Shown piece after piece: positions 44,601 to 56,200 of a stretch of DNA of 64,000 nucleotides. Position numbers and translations under genes: made by a program. Origin of the DNA: Bolinopsis microptera (Eukaryota; Ctenophora; Tentaculata; Lobata; Bolinopsidae); assembly GCF_026151205.1 (NCBI RefSeq), contig NC_087078.1, positions 9,192,675-9,256,674 of the forward strand. The letters run 5' to 3'. The notes under the pieces were generated by a model. It was not told where the DNA came from and ran no database searches. It saw only the letters and a list, made by a program, of their open reading frames with translations. The first letter of the stretch is position 1. Every line of letters starts with the position of its first letter.

Positions 44601-46245
44601 GCGCTGATTTCTAACTTTAGAGAGTTTTTCCAGTTAAACGTGTTGGTGACCGTTAAGGTCAGAATATCAAATTTCGTGATAATCTCAGTTTAAGTAAGAA
44701 TATACTGTACAACCGTGTCCTTTTCCGAGGTGTACTACTATTTGGTAATATGGTCGTGATATCATGAATGTACAGGGTGGCCCAGAAGTAACTACCCACA
44801 CGCAACCCTTTAATGACTCACGTAATTCGTATCAGAATTGCTTAAAAATTTCAGATGAGAAAATTCTGAATAATGTAGTGGGGCAAAATGTCACGAAGTA
44901 TTATGTATTGTTGTCTTTTGGTAATATCTCATTTATTCCAATTTGGGATGCCGTATTTGTAACCAACTATTCTTTAAAATGTTTTACTGTTTTATAAGTT
45001 CTCATCTTTGTATTACAGGAGATACAGATTCATTTCTAAACTGCCTCTGGGAGACATCTATAAGAAAGTGGAGATGTATGAGAAAACCTGAGAAGAACTT
45101 GAGACAAGCTATATTGTTGAAAAAGATTATTATCAAGATTTCAAATTTGAAGAAAAAGGCCTGCAAGAAAAGACGCCTTGAGGTACTGATTTGCAATATT
45201 TTTACCGCGCTTTTTCTAAATTTTGAAAGTTACGCTATAAGTAACCAGACACTCAGTGCCAGATTAGTTTTTGAATTACTCTAAATTATTGACCAAAAAA
45301 CGAAACCAAAACCTCAAGAAGGCATTCACTCTTCTTCGGTATTTTACCAGAGAAGGGATACCTACTAATTACATATATAATAATTATAGTAGGAACTTGT
45401 ACTGGTTTCATCGGCTGAAAGTGGTGTCTTTGTCCTGTGATCACATAATATCTACTATAAAGCTATAATACTACGGACTTGCTAGTACAGTCCAAATACA
45501 CACAAGCATAATAAGGGGGAGTGTAATATAGAATCAGACGCCAACTTCCTCTGACAGCACTATAAATTACTAGTCTCTTCTATAAGTTCGAGTTGTCACC
45601 ACACAAAATATCAAATCATAAAATCTTTGTAAATTTGACCCTTCACCCACGTCAAACATTCCTATATAATACGTAGATCTACAATCTTGAATATTGTCAT
45701 TCACAAGAGCAGCTCACATCACAACCATCTGGTGGTTGTTATGATTAATATTACGTGAATTATTTCGCAACAATGGTGTAATATTTCACAGTTCAAGCCA
45801 GCATGGTTAATTGGTTATTAACAACTGTAAACTGTCCGCATAGACTGTCCTCTAACACCACATCATTGATCATTTGTTAACATTCTCATTAAATATTGAG
45901 TCTTGCGTTGAGAACTTGCTACTGACGCTCTTTCAATTGAAGGTGCTCATTAAAGCTAGGTTGTGACAACATTTTTATATGATTGAATAATGAAGTGAGA
46001 GTTTCCACAACTCCCGCCGAATTTCCACATTTGTTCCAAGTATATACCGCGGCCGCGAAGTACAAATAACATAATTTTATCGAAATGACTATAGTGTTTT
46101 AGCCACTTTGATATTTAATTCGGTGCGCGAACTGCGCGCATTGAAAATAATTTTAAGATGGAAATAATTTCAGGATTCAAGAAAAGAAGTTACAACGAAG
46201 AGGAGCAAATCAAAAGCATTGCCCGTCAAACCATGGGAGGAATAA
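38674..46245 (+). CDS. small acidic/basic, probably nuclear protein (four exons), unknown family
   Basis: Exons: 38674-38806 (ATG start, donor gtgagt), 39994-40113 (donor gtacgt), 45019-45182 (donor gtactg) and 46174-46245 (ends TAA). All junctions agree in phase (1, 1, 0), giving 162 residues. The N-terminal half is acidic and Ser/Leu-rich (MEFSENELYYSKEE, DLLHMMDLELE), like a transactivation region. The third exon is strongly basic and helical (RKWRCMRKPEKNLRQAI, KKKACKKRRLE). The last is basic (TTKRSKSKALPVKPWEE). It could be a nuclear regulator. I see no recognised DNA-binding domain. Its 4.9 kb second intron contains an opposite-strand gene at 42588-43988. If the donor at 45183 is not used, an alternative end runs to 45284. 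Confidence 0.6.
38815..38897. repeat. 7-bp tandem repeat (GGTTACT/GGTAACT)
   Basis: About a dozen heptamers alternating TGGTAAC and TGGTTAC begin eight bases after the exon-1 donor of the plus-strand gene. Because GGTAAC and GTTACC are complements, the array is hairpin-prone. Confidence 0.8.
40114..41370. other. left part of intron 2 of the plus-strand gene
   Basis: No host exon seen. Between about 40915 and 41270 the base composition changes to a GC-richer segment with words such as GTGGAGGCCGACAGTCAGCA and GGGCCAAGCGGGAAAC. It could be the edge of a retrotransposon. I cannot classify it. Confidence 0.4.
41374..42507 (-). mobile_element. Tx1/L1-like LINE C-terminal fragment
   Basis: The 377-codon open reading has GSKLWNNHLIDKGIFYISDF, FKLIQFQYKLLMRI and CSLCNTYLETIPHIYLHC. 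This is the region after the reverse transcriptase in L1/Tx1-type LINEs, including the CxxC...HxxxxC motif. The reverse transcriptase and endonuclease are absent, so this is a 5'-truncated insertion inside the intron. It is fully open, hence fairly recent, but cannot move by itself. Confidence 0.75.
42588..43988 (-). CDS. type I membrane protein: signal peptide, ectodomain, coiled coil, TM
   Basis: Exon 1 (43757-43988) starts MTNICLYLYLLLIVADG, a signal peptide, and continues with N-glycosylation sites to a gtaaga donor in phase 1. Exon 2 (42940-43545) continues in frame (GLKDTEWGYEIGSMGLYTI) but meets a stop at about 43440. The next frame then runs on from TQQQTGNSDKILL into a long coiled coil (KAVKTLRQELDSV, KAEEDFDGKVKMIADKL). 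One base missing from the G/C run at about 43444-43453 would join them. Exon 3 (42588-42768, phase 2) gives one transmembrane segment (WLILLTTLLYILYFVDII) and a ~33-residue tail to TAA. It lies wholly inside an intron of the opposite-strand gene. Family unknown. I infer a surface protein with an oligomerising stalk. Confidence 0.6.
43989..45018. other. right part of intron 2 of the plus-strand gene
   Basis: No exon seen. ACAGGGTGGCCCAGAAGTAA at about 44772 resembles a mariner-type terminal repeat, but no partner end is visible. Confidence 0.35.
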
Positions 46246-46340
46246 CTCTGAACTGATGGGAGTTTAAAAAGTGCAAAACTTTAAATAATGGAGAGGTTTT
46301 TGTTTATTCGAGCATGTTCCATAAATGTTGTATATAAATT

Positions 46341-46405
46341 CAGTTAAATATTATATCTATATATTATATCTATATATTATATCTATATATTATATCTATA
46401 CATTG
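46341..46405. repeat. AT microsatellite, 16-bp unit
   Basis: Four copies of TATATCTATATATTA follow the stop codon of the plus-strand gene by about 100 bp. Confidence 0.85.
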
Positions 46406-46939
46406 TATTTATTTTTAAATTGTGATAATATAGTATAAGTTGAATTTTAATAATTTTTCTATATTTCGTACGTTATTTTTAATGAAGCAGAAGGAAATTA
46501 CGCTTATACTGTATACTTTATTGTTGAAGAAACATTTGTTAGCATTTTTACTTCAGTTTTTAAAATATTGGTACGGGATGGACTCATTTCTAATCAACTG
46601 ATTAATACATTTTGTGGCCCACCGACCCATTAACGCTATAAAATAAGACGTTGAGTACTGTACTACAACTTGAATACCAATGTTCAAAAACCCTTGTTTC
46701 GTTTCCGGAGCGGGAAAATAGATGCTTAGAAGTGTAACTTAAAATATACAGACCAAAAGTTTGTGAACAAAGTTTTCGGGTTTACTCATTCAAATTAAAA
46801 AGTCCAATTTGAATTAATAAAAGTGAATATAGACAAATCCTCTTAGCAATGTTAGGGTTCTCTTCATTTTTGATCCAATATCTGAATGTCTCTCACAGTT
46901 TTTCACAGCAATCATTATAAAAAATTAAAAAAAATAGTC

Positions 46940-48357
46940 CTAATGATAAAGTCTGCCACTGTTGGCTGAAACTGGAGGCTGATGATTGTTGTAATTGGCG
47001 AGAAGCTGTTGAAGGAGAGGGTGAGAACCAAATAACATCTCTTGTTTGTTATCTCTCTTCCATTTAGTCCTTCTGAAAGTGTTGATCGAGCTTATAAGAG
47101 TGAACAGACGAAATCATATGTAAATCAATATGATACCGAAAGCAAATCTCATTGTTACCAACATGTTGGATAAAGAAAACAAATATTTGCTAACTCCTAA
47201 AACATTACGAGCTTATACAATTACAATAATCAATTTATAACTAGATTTAAAACCCGATTTATTAAACAAAATCTTTAGGTACCTGTTTTGAAACCAGGTT
47301 TTTATCTGACTGTCGGTTAAATCGAGATGTTTAGCGAGAACGGCTCTGTCGATCAGTGTGACGTACATCTTGTATCTGAACACTGTCTCCAGTGCTGTTA
47401 GCTGTCTCTCTGTGGGATGTTGGATTGAAAGATCACTCCTGATCCTAACAAGTAACAGAACTTTTTTTTAGGCAAGGTGGCCAATACAAATAATTCGAGA
47501 AGAGGCCACAGCTAACCGCAAAATTTTGATCAACGAAACCAAGTGCGGGATTTTCAGATATCAGGACATTTTAAAACTTTTTATTCGATTCAAAGGTCAC
47601 AGTATACACTATACAACGTTGATTGACGATGTCAACCATAATTCCAGCTCGTAGAGCTCTTGATCATTAATGCTTCGATCTCGTATCGTGGATGTGTCTG
47701 TGAAAAACATTAATTTGAGCTCAGTGGTGAATCGCACTACAATCTAGTAGTAGTATCTACTTGTCACACGTTGTACTTGTAGACCTTACCAGTACCTGCC
47801 GTGCACGAATGCGCGGCTGTAATCTAAAAATAAATATTTCTGATACCAGAAATATGACTGTATAGTACTTTTTAATTAGTACATCCTAATTATGAATTAG
47901 TACTACTACTTCCTAATTACAAATTAGTACTTCCTAATTAGAAGACGGTGAACGCTATGGTGAATGGTGATGCACAATTCTTGTTGAAGGTTAATGACCG
48001 AACTATTAGTATTTGGACGGTGCAGAAATAGCGAACAGGAAATTTGAATGATTACGCGCTGATGTAATTTTTACACAATAGCTATGTGTAAAACTAAAAC
48101 TGATTATGGGAGGGGGGGGGGGTAAAAATTGTCTAAAAAGTGATTACTATTACTATACTATTACGTGATAAGTGAACACTGAACGACACCTTATTTGAAC
48201 AAAAAATAAAACCTGTAAAAGATGTACGCTGTTTTCGTTTACACTTCCCCGCTGTTTTACTAGCAGATTCCGCAGCAGCTTCATCACACGTGACACTGGC
48301 CTGTGTCATGTGGTTGTCTCCTAGAAGCTGTTTTATACTGAACTGATGGGACGACAT
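46940..48357 (-). CDS. small ANTP-class homeodomain protein (complete, three exons)
   Basis: Exons 48213-48357, 47283-47409 and 46940-47072 join in phases 1 and 2 with GT/AG borders, giving 134 residues. Residues 5-13 (QFSIKQLLG) form an eh1-like Groucho-binding motif. The homeodomain begins at KRKQRTSFT at the end of exon 1, continues with ERQLTALETVF and LAKHLDLTDSQIKTWF, and crosses the last intron inside QNRRTKWKRD. Glutamine at homeodomain position 50 and threonine at 47 fit the NK-like/BarH/Tlx side of ANTP-class proteins, which bind TAAT-type sites in the nucleus, often as repressors. The flanks are very short: about 40 residues before and after. I would not name an orthologue without a tree. 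Intron 1 carries a MITE close to the donor. Confidence 0.88.
48050..48195. mobile_element. diverged copy of the GGGGTCGTT MITE in homeobox intron 1
   Basis: It shares GTAATTTTTACACAATAGCT, CTATGTGTAAAAC, a GATTA...G-run and TAAAAATTGTCTAAAAA with 38370-38535. It ends near AACGACACC, about 15 bases from the splice donor at 48212. Termini are worn. Confidence 0.6.
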
Positions 48358-48359
48358 AC

Positions 48360-50290
48360 AAACGGGGAGTCACTCAGATTATACTATGAATTTATGGACT
48401 GATTTGATGGACCGATATATATAAATATAATATATATATAAGTGATAAGGCTAAGACTAGATGGCCGGATATTACATATTACGACAAATGGTAAATTAAT
48501 TTAAGCTCTTAAGGTCCGGGAGAGCACTTAGCAAGCTTGATGGAATCTTGCCTCTTATCTCATTTTTACAGTTAATTATTTTAGGGAAAAGCCATATTGT
48601 TGGCGTGGCGTTATAATAATCGATAAGTATTTGATATCATTACGACTGAATGATTTTAGCATGGTACATTTACAATAATGGAATTTAATTTCTGTAAATT
48701 TAATGTACCGTCGTCGCAAATGGACTGACATAGGCGGATAACAAATAATAGACAAAATTAAATTTATAAAACCAATCATAAAACTTTTTGTATAACATTA
48801 CTACAAAATTATAGATAGTGGATGGTTCTGCTAATGACCACGGATCAGATTATAAATTCGGAAAATGTTCTAGAGTTTACCCTCAGAGGGATGAACCCAG
48901 AAATTCACTCGATGAACTATCGATTGCAGGTATGAACCACAAAATTTGGATCATACTAAAAATACATTGAGACCAACAATAGAATTAGATGAAATTTTCA
49001 TTACCGGTCAAGTAAAATTCATTCCAAAACATTCAAATTATTATTTATCGTCCTTTACTTTTCAACGTTAATAAAACATTCCTCGTACGCCGCTCAATTG
49101 ACCATTGCAAGTAAGAACATATTTATGCGAATATTAAATTTACAGTTTCTGAGCCTTCAAATCTTTTCCAGTTTCCAACTCTGTAAATAACTGCTACACC
49201 CTTGTTGAGATCCACATTCCACACTTATAGGTATAGACAAACGCACAATCTTGACCACAGAAAAGCAAACTGCAGTGCGAAATAATTTGACACAAAAAGA
49301 GAAAATCTTTAACCATCGATCACACTCATAATTCCTCGGCAGTTGATTTACAAAAAAAGTATGTACAAAATGTCAAAAAAGAACGGAAATTATGCTCCAA
49401 GATTGAATTTTCTCGGTCGATAATAAAGCAATCGTTTCAATGGAAACCAATCGCAAAAAAGGGATTTTTTAATATCAGAAGCAGAATAAATTTGATTGAT
49501 AAAGTTTTTCAATATTTGTTCATCATTTTTGAATACATATTACAGAGTTTCTGAGCGGTTTGATTAACTTTTGAAAACAGTTTTAATAATATATGACGGG
49601 AAATCAGAATATCTATTTGGAACAATATGAAGGGTTCCGGTAAGAAATTTTCCAACACCATTGTAATCTTTCAACATGTAAGTTAAACTAATAATATTTT
49701 AAAAACGTACAAAAATTAATGATATATAGTCTACACCTACCAACCTAGTCATAAAAGTTAATGATTCGTAAGACCCATTTAAATTATTTTAAGTGACACT
49801 TAGGTCCTCGGTGTCCATTATTTTCTGTCAAAACAGACACGCAACATCTAACAAAAAATTAAGAATCAAATATCAAAATTTCTCAGCTTACAAACGGCTT
49901 CAGTCAAGAGCGATTCATTCGAGAAATAATGAATGCTATTTCACACTCAGCTCCGCATAACATTCCATGCTCATGGTAAAACCTAAAATTCTTCAGGAGC
50001 TACGTTTTAAAATCAGTAGAAACGTCTTTTCAGACAGCGAAAATTCCAGTCAATGACGGCTTGTTTATCACTGGGAACAATTACAAATTCTGCCAAAAGA
50101 TGAATCGGAGCCTAACGTATGAGAAAATATAAAATATTGGGGTGCAAGAGTTTAGTTTAAGTGTCGAGGAAGTCGACCCTTACAAGTCGGTCTACTATCA
50201 AGTTTCTGCCAACTAACACCAGAAGATCCCAGATCCCGGAAGGGGTATGAGAGATGTAAGACCCCCTCACCGCCGCCCTCCAGTCAGCGA
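48360..50290. other. intergenic region between homeobox gene and kindlin
   Basis: No gene found. AT-rich sequence. Nothing conserved is evident by eye apart from an AT dinucleotide run at about 48414-48441. Both neighbouring genes are on the minus strand, so this should hold the kindlin 3' UTR and the homeobox promoter. Confidence 0.45.
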
Positions 50291-50297
50291 GCCTCCC

Positions 50298-53200
50298 TCA
50301 CTGCCATCCTCCGGTCAGCTTGTAGAACATTTCCTTGTCTAGCTCAGTGTCCGACTCCTTGCGCAGGGTCAGGAAGATGTAACCACCAATGTATTCGTGC
50401 ACGATCTTGATTTCGGATGAGTTGCATTCAAATGCGTGGGAGTCTCCGTCAACGTTAAACGTTAACTTTCTGATCTGTAGAAATTGTGATTTAAGACCTA
50501 GATACAATTGGGAGATCGTTTCAAATCATGCATTTTAGCTTAAAATATGAATCTCAGTGTATTTGTGGTTTAACAGAAGCTGTAAGTTTGCAATCTAAAT
50601 TTTAAAATCAACAACAATCTAAAAAACACCAACCTCCCAGTTAACATTCCAGCTCTGCAGAGAAGTCCAGTGCCAGGTCTTGAGAAGCTCATGTGGGGGC
50701 GCCAGGTCAAACTTGCTCATGTGGGTTCTAGATATTCCCAGTAGTTCCTCTTTTTTAGACTTATCGAACTTGACGATAAAGTAGCTGATTCCAAAGTCCA
50801 TCAGTCTCTCCCACTTCAAGATGTAACTGTTGGAATAAATCGTTAGATAAGATGGCAGAGGAGTTACCGTCAGCAGAATAACAGCTGTTTTAAGGTAAAT
50901 ATAAGAGTTGGCAAGATCACAAAAGACTACTTAAATAAGGGAAATTTACTTGAGTCTAAGTTCGGTAGCGGTGTGATCTCGTCTGGGTAACATGTTGTGA
51001 GCATCAAGGATCAAATTAGCCAATTGTTCCGGTCGGTGTTTTCTTCCAACCCTCGCCGAGACAAAGTCTTCAGTTTTTATCTACGGGAAGTTGTCCTTTA
51101 GTTCACACAAGTTAATACTCATTTTTCAGAACATATCACTTGGATTGTAATAAATTATAATTGAGTTTTAAACGCTAAGGAACTTACCTCGTCAGAAGTG
51201 ACAACAGCTCGCTTGTTCCTGTTTAGTTTCAGGGTCTGGGAATGCTCCTGCATGTTTGCCATCGTCTTTACGATGTCGATCTCACTGTCGTAGGTACTGT
51301 CGCTGATTGGCTTTCCCTTGCTAGCCAGACGGCACGCTGCAGTCCATTGGCAAAACTCTTCTTTCTGGCAATTATATTTTGTGAGTCACATTCATTACAA
51401 AATACACGCTGGATATGCAACGATAAAACTTTTATTTCCATGAGTAAGACTAGATTATTAGTTATTATCAGTAAACGACCGGGGCTAGGATTTGGCCGGG
51501 GCCGGGAATGTCCAAATTTTGCCGGGGCCGGGAATTGGCCGTTCTGGAATTTGGCCGGGGCCGGGGCCGTGAATTTAATAAATCCACGGCCAAGTTAGAA
51601 CTTTTCAGGACTTAGGATCTGAACTTATTTTTACATGACAATATAATGTTCGAGTATCAATTGAACAGTTTAGAAGGTAATTAGATTTCATATATATTTT
51701 GGTAAAATAATTTTGTTCAGCTGAAACAGTAAATAAAAGTTGGCACTCTTGACATCATCCTTTCAAAATTGAAATCCATTTTAAGATTTATATGAAAGTT
51801 TTAGGCCGATCTCGATCAAAAATTCCCGGCCAAATTCCCGGCAAAAATTGAAAATCGGCCGGGGCCGGGAAGAAATAGCTCCCCCGGCGCCGGGATTTCA
51901 CGGCGCCGGGAATCCCGGTCGATTACTGGTTATTATAACTATAGGTTAACACTCACATCTCCGAACAGAACGAGGTATTCTTTTCCGCCAGGAGGTTTGA
52001 TGTGTAGGATGTATTTTCCTTTTCTGACATCCACTTCTGGAACAATCGAGCAATCTGAAAAAATTTCGTCAGAGCTCCGTGCAACGGTCAAAGAAATATT
52101 TTAATGTGAGAGAATGAGGTCGATAATATTGGTTAAACAGCGTTTTAAGAGTGTAATACCTTTAAGATCTTGGACGAAATCAGGGGGTCCAGAACCTGCC
52201 GCATCCTTAAAGAATGACATGGTTGTATCTGAGGGAAAGAGGTGATATTTCAGTTAAGTCGACTAAAATAGATCTGAAAGAACATTTCTCGTATTTGTTC
52301 TTGAATATGATGCGCGCGCGTAATGGCCGTACGTCACACTAAACAATGACGCACAATTTTCAGTACAACGAGATTTGTTTCGCGCGCTACAGTAAACTGC
52401 AAGTAGAACTATAACATTTTAGGCGCGGGAATTTAGCTAGCCGCCACTCCGTCGGAGACAGAACGGGAAATTAATTACGCATTGAACTTCTCTTATTGTT
52501 CTGAAAAATTGGTGCCAATAAAGTTATTAAGACTGGGTCATTATCATTGATTTAAATATTTGCTTCCTGCAAAGTAATTATCGGGGAATGTCAATTATCA
52601 TAGAATATAGAAATACTCTTACCTCTGAATGTAAACTTGTGCATCTTTGGCTTGGCCAAGAAGAAGAAAATCTTGTTCGGCCTGAAAACGATACATGATT
52701 AAACCAGTCTAAGAAATCACACACTTAAAGAAAAAGTGTATTTTTCGAAAAATTCCTTTCGAAGAGTTTTCTATGAGGACCGATTAGAACACTAAAATTT
52801 CCGGTCACCGGCACTTACAGTATAGAATGGAATGTACATTGCTTAAGAAAGCCTTATCAGCTTAGAGAAAATTACGAAATAGACTGTTCAAGTGTTCACT
52901 GCTGTGCTAATTGTTCGGTTGGCTTCCCTTTTCTCGATTTCAAGTTAGAAGATACAAAAGTCAACTAGTTTTACTGTTAATTTCAGAGACTGGAGAGAAG
53001 AAACCAGTACAAATGTGATGTATTGGAGGTCACAATTACTACCACCAGTCATAATTAGGAATATTACATATTATTCTAAATTTAGCCCGAACACTAGGCA
53101 CCAAATTGTGACTCCTCAGTCAGAAACATTACAAATTGTGTTAAAAAAGTGTTGTGACGTTGGTTCTAGTTGGCTAATATAGTAACTCAAGTGTAACTTG

Positions 53201-56200
53201 CAGGGAAACACACAAACTGTCGGACACAATGTGGTCATGTGTCAACATATCGTGCTTCCAGTCATGGTACCGGCTTTAAATTAAACCACGCCCAAAACTT
53301 CAGTCGCAACACAATCGTCGTAATATATTGCTGAGTGGAGGCATTATGATGTCACCAAATTGAATTAACAAAATGTCTGCTGTGCTTTTACTTACTTCTT
53401 GAATTTCAGGTTTGCTTGTAGTTCTCTGTTGTAGTTAGGGAGCACTGTGTTGTTCTGAAAAGAAAATATTATCATTATTTTGATATGTCAACTAGCGCGA
53501 AAAACATTTTTTCGGCGTAGGAAGCTAATGTTAACGGCCTTTAATAAATAAATTCTAACATTTATATTTAGAAGAGTACCTATTGTCACATTATGCTTTT
53601 AATTAAATTTATTCAGATGTATCAATAACAAGTGTTTAGAACCCCCACCCATTAAAATATGAGGTCTTATTAGATCACTATTGGTGTTCCCGCGCCTTTA
53701 TACAGTAACGGCTTCACATATTAAATCATCCTCTGACAATGGTATCATGACGTAACATACTGATAAAAGTATTGACTAGTAATAAGATGTACCTGACAAT
53801 ACATATAATATATATAATATTACCGGCACGGCCTACACCCTGTTATAAGTCACACTGGCAATGTCAGCCGGATTGTATAAGTGAAATAAACTACTTTCTG
53901 CAGCCGTTCTAAAACTTTCTAATAGCTTTTTCCGTATTACGCATGGCAGGACAGGCTGCTGTTAACCAATCAGAGGATGGTGTCATGTCACGTGATTGGT
54001 ATCGACCAATTGGAAGTGCTGTATTAACATAGTGGCGGTGGCAGCTCGACATTTTTAGCTGGCTGTAAAATTTTGAAAGTTTGAAACCAATGAAATGAGT
54101 CGTAATGAATTATTTCAATAATTAAATATTTTAGACACTGTGTCTGTAAAGTGCCTATCTAAGGCTTCGTCCACTGATAATACATTTATAAACGTGTTGT
54201 GTGTCTACAAAATAGTAACTCAGATGTTACACTCCATATCACAGAACACTTTGGACGGTTCCACACAAAATCCACGGTGTCCAGACGTAATCACACTTGA
54301 TAAGTCTCCATTATTATAACACGTGACCTCACACGCGTGACCTCACACGCACTTCTAAGAGTCCCTACTTCACATTCACTGGTGTCCCAGTACACTGTGC
54401 AGTCTAGTGGTGGAGCAATACTGAGAGGTGTTAAATGTGTGATATACGCCCACTGTTACATCATTTTATAATGTCACACTGATTACTGTTCTCACTGATA
54501 CAGATCAAACTGCTGTAACGTCACTTTTAGAAAACTAATATTACAGCTCAGAATATATCATGATATGTAATATCTGTGTTAAGTCCGAGCTGTCTTTGTT
54601 GAGGGGTGTTTAAATTTCACGCAGTAATTCATGTTTAATATCACCAGACACCAGGTTTGTTTGCAATGTGGGTGTTATATGATTTTAACAGCAAATTTAT
54701 TACATTTATTGAATACACTAAATATAAAGACAGAAAAATACCTTTAATCCACTGATGTGACATTATTTGAATATGTAAAATTAGTAACGTTATATCATCA
54801 ACACGAGGTTATTGAAAGAATTTTAGGATTTAATAATATCCGGTAAGGATTGTGGAGATGATTATTATATTGGGGAATGGAATTTGCACATTATGCACAG
54901 GTTTCGGGGTTTTCCCAAAAACTCCCATGTTTAAAGTGGTCTCGTATTTCGACTGTGGCTAATTAAAGATTGTCAGCCATGATTACTCTACACTCAGCGG
55001 GACCTCAACTTTAGAAACATTTTTCGATACATTCACGCATTCCAGTGTAGCTTATTCGTAATGTAAAATGTAAGGATTCAAAATTGATGATGTGTTCGAT
55101 GATAGATGACGTATGTCCGAATATTTTTCGACTCATATCCAAGATTGACGAGCTTTTACAAAACCAAAAGATGGTAAAGTAAAGACTATGAACAACATAC
55201 ATATTATGATAACAAGGCGAGTTACACACAGAAATATAACCAACAAGCCTTACTCCTCACAATATCAAAACTCACCAGTTTCTCCAGATCAGGATCGTTA
55301 GCTCCGAGGGAGACCTCCAAATCAGCCAAAGCAGAGTCCAGGTCATCTTTACCGGGTGCCATGGCCGGGGCTAGTTTTGGGGGATTCCTCACTGCTTGCT
55401 CAACTGCAAACTGAGGGGGAACTGGGTTAATTTCCTGCCAAGTTTATATCCCAGCTTTTTGCGGCTGCTTGCATCGTTATCATGAAGTAATTCACAACCA
55501 CAAAGAAAAAGTACCATGAAAAGGTAACAAAGTTAAAAGATAAAGCTAACCTGAAGAGCAGCGAACTCAAGACACTCTGACTCAGTAGGTACAACATCTT
55601 CAGATAACACTGATCTGATAGCTTGGTGGAACAGAGCGTTTATACGAGCTTCGTCTCTCTGGAGAGGAGTCGGGTGTTAATATCTTGATAATATCTTGTT
55701 AATATCTTGTTAATATCTTGATAATATCTTGTTAATATCACACAATCACTGAACACTATATTGGAAAACGAACATAGTTTTTAGAAGGAGCTTTGCCTTG
55801 TATAGTGTATACCCGACTCAATTTCTTTCATTAATAAGCATTCTAACAGAATGTCACCCGACCCACGTTGCCGCCTGGAACTATTAATGTAAGGAAATAA
55901 CAGCTGTTGTTTTAATGAACAAGTTGTTAGAAACCTTAATTAATTGCTTTTTAGAGCCTCGCGAAGAACATTAAAAACATATGTGATTATTATGTTTCTG
56001 CTAATTATAACCATACCCAGAACCTTGTTTGATTAAGCGTAGTAAGAAGTGAAGAATTGGGTGTAGTTTTGCGGTATGGAGGTGACATTTAGGACAACCT
56101 TGAAGTACTAATTAGCGATAATTAGGGGGTAATTAGAGGGTTATTAGATGTATAGGAAGCTAGTTAGAAGTCAGCAGCTGCAGACTTCTACATTAACTAC

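Noticed and set aside
44764..44810. Mariner-like terminal repeat (ACAGGGTGGCCCAGAAGT)
   Set aside because: Only one end is visible, with no transposase and no TA-flanked partner, so I cannot call an element.
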